Below are positions 27,299 to 38,324 of a stretch of 64,000 nt of DNA, in pieces. Positions within the stretch are counted from its first letter, which is position 1. Every line of letters starts with the position of its first letter. Under the pieces are notes generated by a model. The model made no database searches and was not told the origin of the DNA. It saw only the letters and a list, made by a program, of their open reading frames with translations. The stretch comes from Ophiostoma sp. CBS 140.51. Lineage: Eukaryota > Ascomycota > Sordariomycetes > Ophiostomatales > Ophiostomataceae. The DNA is taken from assembly GCA_029298735.1 (NCBI GenBank), contig JANSLP010000055.1, positions 1-64,000 on the forward strand, read 5' to 3'. Position numbers and translations under genes: made by a program.

Positions 27299-28957
27299 CT
27301 ACTGCATGTACTTCTCGCTGATGGACAGCACATCGGTAATGCTGGTATCATCCAGCTCCACGTCCAGCTCCCACTTGTCGTCCCAGGCAGATACACGACG
27401 CTCCATCATCAGTCGCCGGTCAAGAATGTCTGTGTATTGGGCACGACGCTTGCCTTCAGCGCTGTTGTGCCCCTCAATGAGCATCAACAACAAAAAGCCC
27501 TCGACGATCATCGTCGGTGTATTGCAGAGCAGCTGGCCCGTCTCGGTCCACTGCATGGCCGAGGCGACGATAAGCAAGGCGGCGACAGCAACGACACTGG
27601 CCGTTGTAGCCGCAGGGACTTCACAGATGTGGCCAATCCAGCGTGAGATGCGAGATGCAAGGCGGCCACGAGCTTTCTTGTCACGGGAATCCTGGTCCTC
27701 TTCTGGTAACGGGACGCCCAACACAGAAAACAAACGATAGTCTTGCTCCGCCAGCATGGCAAAGTGCCGGTCAGCCATGACCGTCTCGCGATGGTGAACG
27801 TTGCGCAGGACAAAGCCGTCGATAAAGCCCATGAGACCCGTGTAGGTGCCAATAATCAGCCACCAGTTGTCGTCAAACTGCATCACATCTCCCACGGACA
27901 GCCAGGCCACGCCGACAGCAACTGACAGAAGGACGCCGACGGAACCACCAACAACAAAAGCCCAGAAATCAATGGCCGTCTCTGTTCGGTTAAGACGCAG
28001 CGGCTGGGACCCAACAACAGGGTTCGGTTGCATATCACCTGTCATGCGGCGCAGGTCCATTTCAAGACTGCGGTCGAGAATGTCGATGGACGTGAGACAA
28101 CGCGCCAAGTACTCTTCATGTTGACGACGGACATTTTGCAAGAACATGGTCGTGAACGTCAGCTCGAGAGCGGTGGCCGTATTGACATAGAGCTGCCAAG
28201 TGTCGGACCACATTAGTGGGATGCCAAAGAAGACCCAGACGAGAATGCCGGCCCAGTAGATACAGAGGGCCGTCAGAGAGCCCAGGAACCGAGACACAGA
28301 GTTTGCTGCCCTGTCAAAGATGCCCTCTTTAGTTTCGAGTGCGTTGGTCAAGTCCGTCCGAATCGATCTTCTCGATTGCTTGAGTGTCGTGAGCTGCTTT
28401 TCTGTAAGTTTTCGGAGCAGCCGTTCATTTCCCTGAGACCGTGATAGCATGCCGCAAATAGTGTCGAGAAGCGAGCGAGTCGAGTTCTGTTGCTGCCGCA
28501 TAAGCAGCGTGGCCGAGATGTAGCACTGGATCGACGATGTGTCCTGGAAGATGACCTGCCATGTGTCTGTCGGTCCGTAGACAACACCGAGGGCAGCCCA
28601 TACTCCCAAGAGGAGCAGGGTGACGAGAAATGTCCAGCGAGAGCCGGCTGCCTTGACGACAAAATCAAACGCACCGCCCTGTTTCTTCTTTGGCGTGATT
28701 TTGTTGGCTGGAAGAGGTCCAGCCGAGAGAGCAGCAGCTGTCTTGAGTCTCTCTTTCTCGATTTCAACCTCGTCCAGACTGCCAACACTGACTGGACGGG
28801 ACTCTGCCTGTCGATATGCTGGTGGAGGTATCGTTGTCATGTCGGGGATGACTGACTCGGCTGCCGTTCTCGTGACATATTGAGCAGCCGGGGCATTTTT
28901 AAGGCTCCGGGCATAGGTTGCAATCGACCGACCAGCGGTTGTGAATGGATTTCCCAT
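27299..28957 (-). CDS. Low-affinity iron (metal) permease, FET4 family
   Basis: A single exon of 552 codons, the same length as S. cerevisiae Fet4. After a ~100-residue cytosolic N-terminus there are two Iron_permease-type repeats. The first has FDFVVKAAGSRWTFLVTLLL and YGPTDTWQVIFQDTSSIQCY with LLMRQQQNS. The second has FWAFVVGGSVGVLLSV, MQFDDNWWLIIGTYTGLMGF and RNVHHRE. Further membrane segments lie at ~226-252 and near the end (TASVVAVAALLIVASAM, then IVEGFLLLMLIEGHN). Fet4 proteins carry Fe2+ and other divalent metals across the plasma membrane at low affinity, without the multicopper oxidase partner used by Ftr1. The start ATG at 28957 is the first in frame. No iron-responsive GATA element is convincing upstream (only a bare GATAA near 29497). 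Confidence 0.93.
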   Translation of the reverse strand: MGNPFTTAGRSIATYARSLKNAPAAQYVTRTAAESVIPDMTTIPPPAYRQAESRPVSVGSLDEVEIEKERLKTAAALSAGPLPANKITPKKKQGGAFDFVVKAAGSRWTFLVTLLLLGVWAALGVVYGPTDTWQVIFQDTSSIQCYISATLLMRQQQNSTRSLLDTICGMLSRSQGNERLLRKLTEKQLTTLKQSRRSIRTDLTNALETKEGIFDRAANSVSRFLGSLTALCIYWAGILVWVFFGIPLMWSDTWQLYVNTATALELTFTTMFLQNVRRQHEEYLARCLTSIDILDRSLEMDLRRMTGDMQPNPVVGSQPLRLNRTETAIDFWAFVVGGSVGVLLSVAVGVAWLSVGDVMQFDDNWWLIIGTYTGLMGFIDGFVLRNVHHRETVMADRHFAMLAEQDYRLFSVLGVPLPEEDQDSRDKKARGRLASRISRWIGHICEVPAATTASVVAVAALLIVASAMQWTETGQLLCNTPTMIVEGFLLLMLIEGHNSAEGKRRAQYTDILDRRLMMERRVSAWDDKWELDVELDDTSITDVLSISEKYMQ

Positions 28958-29240
28958 GATGTTTTTGAAGAGATGAAGTATTGGAAATCAAAATAAATAG
29001 TAGGCAAGCCACCAGGGCTTGAACGAAACAAAAGGGAAAGACGACCGAACTCCAGATTAGTTGACGACCAGCGTTGCAACTTAATTCAAAGGGCAGAACA
29101 GATGGCCCATTCTATATGAATGAGATATCTAGACTCCAGCGGCATTGAGAAGAAGAAAAAAAGGGAACAACATTCGATCGAAAAGGGAACACTGGTAGCC
29201 AGCGTGATGGGACTATGGTGTGTGACAGATATTCACTGAT

Positions 29241-29259
29241 CATACACGCTTCGTGTATG
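29241..29259. repeat. Perfect 8-bp inverted repeat, 3-nt loop
   Basis: CATACACG, CTT, CGTGTATG. It could be a small hairpin or a palindromic factor site. It lies about 285 nt upstream of the iron permease start codon. Confidence 0.6.
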
Positions 29260-29333
29260 GAACGAGAAACAGGACAGCATCTTCTATACAGAGCACTAGT
29301 TTAGAGGCAACGATGCCATCGAGGTCTCTTGGT

Positions 29334-29375
29334 CAGTGCCCAGTGCCCAGTGCCCAATGCCCAGTGCCCAGTGCC
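29334..29375. repeat. Six tandem 7-nt units (CAGTGCC)
   Basis: Units start every 7 nt from 29334. The fourth is CAATGCC, the others are identical. It is non-coding and lies about 380 nt upstream of the iron permease start codon. Confidence 0.92.
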
Positions 29376-30706
29376 CAGGAGCTGAGAACTGAGAGTACCT
29401 GCGATGCTGGCTGTACATTCGGTTACAATATCCTTGTCTTCTGGTTAAAGAAACCGTGACGATGAAATGCAGCAGATTGAAACTTCATCAGTAATGATAA
29501 CAACGGTGGGCACTACCAAGAAACGCTGGAAACATCAAAAAAATGACGGGACGAGTTCCATGGAGTGAATGGGCATGGTGGTCCTTCGTAGAAAGTGTTA
29601 ACAGAGACAAGTGCTTTGTTTCCTTTCCACGCAGTAATATTGGGTTTGGTTTAAAAGACTAAGCACAATCACAACTTTTACTTCTAGTTCCATTGCCGAT
29701 TTGCAGTGGCTAGAACGGTAGACACGTAGCCGTGTTTTTGTTTTGTTTTGTTTTTCTTTTTCCGTTGGCATCTGTACCGAGACTCTTTTTGATCCTTCCG
29801 AACGGCACACTTCCATGTCGGAGAATGAAATATCTCTGGGTCGAATGTCGCCCGGACAAAAGCATCGTCGACGCAAGCTTGCAGTTTTCATTTGATTTAT
29901 CGCAGCCTTTCGTTTCTTTGCAAGCAATCATTCAGCCTTTCTGACACCATCTCCATCATGGAGCGCGCCACTGCCGGCTTGGCAAAAAGCTTGGCATGCA
30001 TGCCAACTGGAAATGCAAAGTAAACAAACGATGAGTTAGGCAAATACAGTGAAAGATGGACGAGGAGCGCTCAATAAGGATACTGATTTATTAAATCAAG
30101 AAGGAAAGTAGTGGGACAAGCATTGTTTCAGCGGCCAGCTGTGTTGTCCAACCACCACTTGACGGCTGGCGGTTCTGCCTGAAACGGGATTGTTTATGCA
30201 GCAGCGAACATCAGCAACGTCAATTTGATCGCTGTATTTTTCTCTTGATCACATTCTGTGCAGCTTCTTAATTCTCCGACAGCCTAGCTCAACCCGTCTG
30301 CCAAGGCTGGCATAATGAGCATCTATCTTGATGTACACTCAAATCGTACATTGAGTGACGCGTCGACCAAATTGAGGACAGAGACAGATGAAAGCAGCCA
30401 CTCGGGAGTCATGAAATTGTCAGCGTGATTCTCATCACATCCCGCCAGATGCCGAGCGATCAACTAAGTGCGTCTGTCCCCTGGACACCTGCTGTTATCG
30501 AGAGCTGTACGAAGAGAGTCAACGCGCAAGTATTCCTGTCTCTTGGCCAATCTGGGATACTCAAAATATAGACCACTTGGCCACAATATTAAAAACAGAC
30601 AAAGCAAGACAACCGTATCAAGGTTCTCCACCTGGAGGCTCAATCTTATTCTCTGTTTGTCTGTTGTCCGTTGCCAAGCGCCGGGCATAAGTGACGGGAG
30701 TCGGTG

Positions 30707-30716
30707 CATATAAAAG
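30707..30716 (+). promoter_or_regulatory. TATA-box-like site without an obvious gene
   Basis: CATATAAAAG matches the canonical TATA box. About 60 nt downstream an ATG opens a frame of only 22 codons (MKIKPGMHSPSALLLCVPMSKH). It could be a promoter of a non-coding RNA or small gene, or chance in unselected DNA. Confidence 0.25.
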
Positions 30717-31541
30717 AATTAAGCTTTTTGGGGTTGTCGAGGTGAAGCCGTTGTTTTTTGTTTCTTTCCCCGGATGAAGATCAAGCCGGGAATGCATTCT
30801 CCCAGTGCTCTACTGCTCTGCGTGCCGATGAGCAAACATTGATGTTGAATAATTCTCCGACGTGTGATTTGCAAAGCATCGATAGATGCCACCCACCAAC
30901 GGAACAAACGAAACGGCCATACTGAGTAATAATGCTTGATTGTGTTGATGTTTTGCAGTCATTCGGTCCGAAGGAGGTGTCGGTGAGAGTGAAGCCGAAC
31001 AAAAACAAAGGTGGTTGTTGATGGAGATGGCATCTTGACTGTCTCAATCTCCTTTCTCCCGCAAAACGCTTAGGAGTCCCACTGGGGCATGGAGATCTTT
31101 TTCTGTTTGCATTTCTTGTCAGATACGAGTACGGCGTGCAAGTATCTGGACAGCTGTATAACAGTCGACTTCCTGTTCGTATTGCAGAGCTCTGTTGTAG
31201 GCGCAGTTGCTCGCAACTTCACTCGAAAGAGGCAGGCACTTTTGTACGTCAGAAGGTTGAAGAATGGAGGCTGCAAGTGGAATGGGTGTGGAGAGAGTGA
31301 GGAGAAGCTTAAAACAGGTTGAAACAAGCGAAAACAGAAACATAAAGCGGGCAATGACGATACCACAATTGGCGAGCAAGAATCTATCGAGTGGTCGAGG
31401 CAAAGCAGACCGAAACAAACGTCACGGTGTACATGCCGTATCTACATGTCCGGAGCTTGATCGGAGGCCGTAGTTTGTTGATCTGTCAGATAGATTGCTT
31501 TACTCATCGTCTCGAGGGTGGACGCTGACAAAGAGCAAAGC

Positions 31542-32528
31542 ATGTTTGTTCTCTCTCTCACCCCTTCCTTGGCCAGATCGGCGGCGTGCGGCGGCCGCTC
31601 CTCCGCTTTACGGCTTCTCCTGTCCCTTGTGGTTCTTGCTCCGAAAAGCGGTGGCCACCAACCCGGGACGCGGTCGTCTCACTGGAAAAGAAGTGGGTAC
31701 GCCGTGCGCCGGGGCAGAAGGCTGCCTCCTGACAGTTTCTTGCTGGTTGCTGAAACTTTGATTTTAGGGTCCTATGATCTCAAGTTATGGACCGCTTTGG
31801 GCCCTTGTTGTGGTGTTATGGGTCTCGCAAAACAGCCAGGTCCAGGCCAAGAACGGAGCCCCAATAAAGCCATCCTGGCGGAGGGGATCCACGATGCGGG
31901 TTCGCTGTGGCTCCCGGTAACAGGGGAGGCAGGGTGTCTTGCAGCCCAACGAGACTTGCTTCTTTCAGGTCTCTCTTCTTTTTTTTCTCTTCTTTTTCTC
32001 AACCTCAATATTTTGTTCTCATGTCCCTTTTTTCGCTTCCTTTGCTGCACAGTGAGCTGCATGCGTTCTCCGCTTTTTGCCCCTGCACCATTGTCCATCA
32101 TGGGATTCAGGAAAGTGGACTCGGGAGTGAGTGGGCTCTTTTGTGCATTATCAGAAAGCAACAGTAATCAGCGCCGAATCAGGTCGTCAATTTATTGTTG
32201 TTTTTGTTGTTCTCATGACGGCTATGTTCTGATCCGTTTCACACTTTCACACTGCATATATCGGATGCAGCGAGGTCTTGAGACTGGCATCTCCGCACGA
32301 GAAAGATGTATTTCAATCGTCTTCACCGTACTCTGTGCTCATGTAGGTGTGCGAAGACGTACGCAGTACACATTGGTTTTGTTAATTGTTCCTCCGACGG
32401 GCAACTTGTCATGGTTGCGGGGAAAGCATCTGTGTTTCCATGTATTTTTTGTCATGAGAGCTGGTGGCTGCAGCTATTTGTGCGACCAACAAGAGAGTGC
32501 GTCATCCAGCCGACGTGTTGTGTGCTGA
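31542..32528 (+). other. Unusually long open frame, coding status doubtful
   Basis: From the first ATG at 31542 the frame runs 328 codons to a stop at 32526-32528 (it is open from 31518 with a GTG). It lies in otherwise gene-free DNA. The product shows no domain I know and lacks the C/G-ending codon bias of the real genes here. The middle, from the T-rich stretch near 31975, reads as a hydrophobic string. Partly C/T-rich DNA lowers stop frequency, which weakens the case. I list it as an open frame only. Confidence 0.15.
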
Positions 32529-35463
32529 GAAGGCGAGAGGCGAGGAGGTGAGGGGTTCTGCAACAAAAATTGACAAACTCGGACAACGCTGCCGACGTCA
32601 AAAGCACGCCCTTGATCTGTCATTTGTTTGTTGCACTGCGTCAATCCTCTGTTGAGTGGCCAATTTGATATGAGTTGCGTTTCCTGCAGCCCTTCTCCGA
32701 AGAGTCGCACAAAGTGAGCTGTTGTTGTGAGTTGACAATCTCCTGCACTCATTGTTATCGTCTTTCAACGACGTATTAATCCAAGAAACTCGGGGACAAG
32801 TCATCACTTTGCTTGAGCAAAAAGGACTCCGTTCGTAGGGCAGCTGTTGGCGAGCAGCGCTCTTCGTAGTGCGAAGAAATATGCACCAAAATAATGTACA
32901 CCGGAACATAGTTAGCCAGAATTCGTGCGAGGAGATTGCTTACCCGCAGGCACAAGTCAACAACGCCCAAAGCACAAATTTTCTTTGAATTCTAGGTGCG
33001 GAAAAAGGCCCACCCCACCGGTCATCGGTGCCGGGGGCCCTGAAATAAAGGAGTGAACCAACGGACCCACCCCGATCGGCTGCATTCCCTTTTTGTCTGT
33101 GAGTGAACTGGCGGGACTGGCTTGCTGGAAAGTGTTTTCGCAGTCGCAGTCTCCTTCTCGGAAAGTCGTCTTGTCGTTCAGCTCCGTGGCAGAGGTTGGG
33201 CAACTCTGGGCCGTTTTGCATTGCCATTTGTGTAGCTTCCTCTCGTCCTGGTTTCCCCTCTTTTGGAACCTTCTCTGCTTCTCTTCTCTTGTCCCTCGGG
33301 GTCCTTTTTTGGGGCCCGGTCGCGTTATCTTTGGGTCATCCTTCAGCTTTGGGTGTTAGTGGCGCATGCTCTCTGTGCCGGATGCCGTGCTGTCGCTTCC
33401 TTTCTGTAAATTTGTGGCCTGGAGTCTGAAAACAACAGTACTGAGTACTGTGTACTGCCAATGCAACCATCATTTGCTTGGCCCACGCTGTGACGCTTCC
33501 GATATTGTTTGTCCGAGTTCCGATCCGTCGTTTCTCAATTCACGGGGCCTTCTTTTCAACATGGCACGTTCCGAAAATACCAACAAGGTCCATAGTTGTG
33601 GTTCCTCGCATGGCAAACTCACGCCTTTCCATCTCAGGCATTTCCATTAACGAATATCATGGCCTTCTCGCTCTGGCCGCAAGCCTGGCCAGGCCCTGCC
33701 CCTGGACAAGACCAAGGCTGTTTTTCGGGCCAATGAAGCCCGGCAAGCTGCCGACGAACGGAGCGCTTTTAGGTGCCTCGAGGGTGGGTGCCACGGCATT
33801 CTCGAACCAACAAACCTGCAGGATTTTTGACGATTTTCCCATGTTAGTGTTAGTGGCCAGGCCGAGGGCGCTAGCACCACCAAGACGAAGAAAAGAAAAT
33901 CGAAAAGAAAAGAGCCAGTAGCAACCTCGCTCGTCTCATTGACAATCAGTGGTCAGGCGGTGTTGTTGGAACTCCTCTCTGGTTTGGGGGCCTTCTGTGT
34001 CGTGAGGAAATAGGTGCTGGGGGCGGTCTTATGTCCAGCTAAACCCGCAGTTTTGGTGCCCCATCTTTCGATTTTTTTTTTTTTTAATTCCCCCTTTCCA
34101 TTTCCCCATTCCCCATGCCCCCTCCTCTCGCTTAACAACGGAGGGTGACTATCACGAGAAAATGTGAAAAAAGAGGAGGGAACACATAAGTCAAAATAAA
34201 AATGAAGAGAAAACAAAAAAGAGGAGGCAAAGATAGGGGCAAAAGAAAGACTCACCTGCTGCAAGGCAATGAAAACAAGACCCGCCCTTCATCCTTCTCG
34301 AACGTTTCTTCCTTCGTTCTCCGGGTGGGTTCAGCTCTTGCCCAAAAGGTTGTGTTGCTGCCGGTTTTAGTGTCTTGCGCCCAGAGAGCTCCACTGCCGC
34401 CGACGTCGTCGTCCTGAGAGAGAGCCTGTTGTTGCAGTCGCTTCTTCCCTTTTCCCTTGCACCTTGAGACCTACTTCTGTCGTATCCACCCCCAAACTCA
34501 TGGTGGACGCTCCATGTTAGCGTGGCGAGTAGTGTGCTGGCATGCACTCCGGACGGCGGCGCGCAACGATGCCGGACCCATCAAAGGCACCATGAGACGG
34601 AAAGAAGACGAAAATCAGGAGGGGAGACCGCCGAAAAATAGAAAGAAAACAGAAAAATGCAGAAAAAACTGCTACCAGTAGCCTATTCCAGTTAGCATCT
34701 GTCCGTTCTTGTTCCTCCTCCCCCTTCTTTTTTTGTCGTTTCTTTTTTTTTTCTTACTAGTCAGTGCCAGTATTTCTGTGTTTGACTCGTCGGCTTTCGT
34801 TTTCTTGTTGATAGCGGAACTTGTTCACCCACTTTTTCCTTATTCTTATTTCCCAAGTTCCCTTGCAACTTGCGTGACCATTGTTCCTCTTTCCTATTCC
34901 AATTTCAGCAGCTGCTGTTTTTAGTCTTTGGGTCCTGGTCCCTTTCTTCTTTCTAAAAATTTTCTTCCTGTTTCTCTTTCTTTTTTCCTTGACTGACCTG
35001 GAATTTTTGTTTGTTTATAATATCGAGGTGCTCCTATTAGCCCTGTTTTCTTTCATTTTCCATTAGCAAACAACAACACCACATCTCGAGGCTCCTTTTT
35101 GCTTCTCTTCTTGCCATCCTTGTTTCTTTTTATTTCCTTGTGTCAGCTTATTGTATTTCTCGTTCGGCCGAGTACACGCCCTGTGACATTGACATTGGGC
35201 TGAAGCAATCGCAAAGCTCCTCGACGATCAACAAACGAGGGCAGAAAAAAAAACTTCTTGGCGGCGAGTGGCAACAAATTAGGCCGACGACGACGACAGT
35301 TAAGCCGAAGGAAGGAGAAATTCTCGCCTTGACAGACGACAGAACCGAGAAGAAGAATTCATTTAAGAGCGGCATCCACATTGTGCCGTCTCTTTTTGAA
35401 TTTCTGAGGACACCCGTCCAAAGAAAACACAACAACAAAACGCCAGCACAGTTCTGTGACACA

Positions 35464-37576
35464 ATGTCAGAACAACGAGCATCAGAAACCCACGGCGCGG
35501 TCGCCGAAGGTGCGGCCGCCATCGACCATGCTGCCGGTCCGTCTTCCGAGAGCAGCGGCACATCTGCAGGCAGTGATGCCTCTTCCTCCCACGAGCCGAC
35601 ACAGTTAGAAAAGCTGCCGAGCCATGTCAGCCAAATGAGCCACCGCAGTCGCCTAAGTCGGCTGAGTAGAAGCTTGCGGCGCCGGGACAGTGTTTCGACA
35701 GACGACTCCGACCCGTTAGAACCCCTGGAACTTGCCATGACGCCCAATGTCGAGACCGAGATCGAGCAGGCCGCCCGCGAGCCCATTTCCCACGCCATGA
35801 CGACGACAAGCCTGGGCAGCGTTGCCTCCCGCCTTCCCGACTTCGAGGTGACGTTCACCGAGAACGACCCAAGCAACCCGCGCAATTGGGCGCTGTGGTA
35901 CCGTCTGTGGATTGTTTTCTCGATTTCGTATTCCACGTGGGTGGTGGTCGTGTACAGCACAAGCTATACGGCGGCCATTCCGGGTGTGATGAAGTCGTTC
36001 AACATCTCCAGTGAGGCGGTGGCCACGCTTGGTGTGACAACGTATCTGATCGGTCTCGCGGTGGGCGCCATGGTGGTAGCACCGTTAAGTGAACTGTTTG
36101 GTCGGCGCATGGTGTACATTGTGTGCATCATCTGCTTCACGTTGCTGGTCATTCCGAGTGCGCTGGCCACTTCGCTAGCTGAGATTCTTGTCGTGCGTTT
36201 CTTCGGTGCTGTGTTTGGTGCAGCTCTTGTGTCCAACGGTCCTGCCACGATGGTGGACATTTCGACAGAAGACAACCGGGCTCTGTACATTTCGATCATG
36301 TCAATTGCGCCCATGAACGGTCCCGTCACGTAAGTCGACTCTCCTATGTGGTGGAATATGTTGTCAGGAAGTGTTGTAATTCACTAACATCCTCTTTTCT
36401 TGCAGTGGCCCTCTGATCGGTGGTTTCGTTTATGAGTACCTCGGCTGGCGCTGGGACAGCTACATTGTCATCATCATTGCGGGTGCTGCCATCATCTTTA
36501 TGGCGACCCTCAAGGAGACGTATGCACCGGCGATTCTCAAGGCGAAGGCCGCCAAGATGCGCAAGGAGAACGACGACGAGCGTTACTGGTGCCGGTACGA
36601 CGAGAAGATTTCTATCTTCAACCTTCTCAAGGTCAACTTGAGCCGTCCTTTCATTCTTGCCGCGACCGAGCCGATCCTATGGTTCTTCAACATCTGGATT
36701 TCGATCGTGTACGGTATTCTGTACCTGTGCTTCGTCGCCTACCCGATCGTCTTCACCGAGGGCCGTGGCTGGAGCTCTGGTATCTCCGGTCTTGCGTTTA
36801 TCGGCATTGGTATCGGCACTATGGTGGCCATCAGCAGCGAACCCCTCTGCCGTCGCCTCATCAACAACTACCCCAAGGACCCCGAGACTGGCCGCGCACC
36901 GCCCGAGGCCTCGGCCCGCGTCATGGTCATCGGCGCCATCCTCACGCCCATTGGTCAGCTCGTCTTCTCGTGGACGTGCCTGCCCAAGACGATCCACTGG
37001 GCGATCCCCATCGCATTCGGCATTCCGTTCGGCGCCGGCAATACACTCACCTTCATTTATGGTTCCAACTACCTGGCCGGCTCGTACGGCCTGTACGCTG
37101 CGTCGGCCCTGGCCGGCAACATGGTCATCCGCTCGCTGTTTGGCGGTACGCTGCCGCTGGCAGGCTCGGCCATGTACAAGGCGATGACGCCGCAGTGGGC
37201 GGGCACGTTCCTGGGTCTGCTGGAGGTGCTGCTGATTCCCATTCCGATTGTGTTCTTGCGGTACGGCAAGCAGATCCGTGCGCGGAGTCGGGTGATTCGG
37301 CAGATGCGGGCGGACCAGGAACGCAGCGAGGCCAAGCGGGCCAAGCAGGCGCGGATCCTGGCCCGGCAAAAGGCCAAGCGGGAGGAGCGCGAGGCGGCTG
37401 CTGCTGCGCGTGCCAACGGCAGCGGTGTCGTCGAGAGCATTGACATTGACGACGTGGCGAGTGTTGACATTGAGCGCACCGCCGACATTGACCACGATCT
37501 CGAGCTCGAGCACGAGAACGAGAAGGGCACGTACAACGAGCCGACTGCGGACCCCGTGGTCTCCAAGGAGGAGTAG
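35464..37576 (+). CDS. MFS drug/polyamine-type transporter (DHA1, 12 TM)
   Basis: Two exons, 35464-36329 and 36406-37576, with a 76-nt intron (donor GTAAGT, branch CACTAAC, acceptor CAG). The protein is 678 residues. The long cytosolic N-terminus (~1-145) is Ser-rich with SRLSRLSRSLRRRDS, a likely phosphorylated patch. Membrane segments start at NPRNWALWYRLWIVFSISYS. The MFS signature APLSELFGRRMVY follows TM2. After the exon junction come GPLIGGFVYEYLGWRW and further segments. A ~110-residue C-terminal tail is basic (ARQKAKREEREAA), then acidic. The layout fits the DHA1 family (TPO/FLU1/caffeine-resistance type), proton antiporters at the plasma membrane; substrate unknown. The frame is also open for 108 codons upstream but without an ATG, so 35464 (ACAATGTC) is the start. 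Convergent with the J-protein gene. Confidence 0.92.
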
Positions 37577-38324
37577 AGGAGTTCTATGAATGATAAGCCA
37601 GTGTTCATGGGAAGTCTTTTCGACTCACTCATATCTGCCTACATACAGGCGACAGGCAACAACAACAACACAAAAGGGGGACCTGAAGATTATTGAGAAA
37701 TACCTGGTGGCAGAGTCTTTTTTTTATTGTCGAATTTTATTGGCATTCGGCGTTTGGTCCTGGGCGGGTCGCATATTAGAACACAGCACTTTGCTTTTTG
37801 CTTTGCTTTGCTTTCGCTTTTTTCTCTTTTGTTTTTTATTTGATTTTCGACAGCGATAAAACCGGGGTTGAAGAAGAGAAGTTAGATATACATAATAGTA
37901 ATAATGGAAGAAAGGTATCAAAATATGAAAAGCACAAAGAGGCAAAAAAGGGGCTACGAAGTTGGGAAGGTGCAACCATACATAGGAAGGTGCGTACGGA
38001 GCCTCGTGTCTAACACTTAACAAGGAAAGAGCCACAAGGTGTGTGAGATTTGCCTTCCTCGGACGACAACCTTGCACAATGTAAGCAGGAGCTGGAACAT
38101 ACGTACGGGAAGAAGTGTTGGTCAACAAAATGCGCACCCCCTGACCATCGTTACAATTTGTAAAAGGGTTTTTTCTTTGGAGCCTTTCTTCATAATCCTC
38201 GTATCTCATTTCTACAAAAACAGCGCTGTCTAAATGCTGGCTAGACGTATGTATGTACTTGTGGGTATAGGTAGGATTCGTCCCACCTTTCAACTTTTCT
38301 TTTCATCTTTCATTTGCCGCCCCA
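37577..38324. other. Convergent 3' intergenic region
   Basis: It lies between the MFS stop (+) and the J-protein stop (-). It is AT-rich, with T runs and GCTTTTTGCTTTGCTTTGC-type simple sequence near 37790-37815. It is presumably two 3' UTRs. No gene seen. Confidence 0.6.

Larger units (their letters stand above)
28958..35463. other. 6.5-kb gene-free region between iron permease and MFS genes
   Basis: A divergent interval. It holds an 8-bp hairpin at 29241-29259, a CAGTGCC minisatellite at 29334-29375, a good TATA string at 30709-30715, an open frame of up to 336 codons at 31518-32528 (see findings), a GTACT palindrome at 33436-33450 and T-rich DNA from 34700 to 35130 leading into the MFS transporter. 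I find no family-recognisable gene, tRNA or transposon. Confidence 0.5.

Noticed and set aside
36677..37513. 278-codon minus frame inside the MFS gene, and a 266-codon one inside AUR1 (59951-60751)
   Set aside because: Both are antisense to well-supported exons and have no recognisable product.
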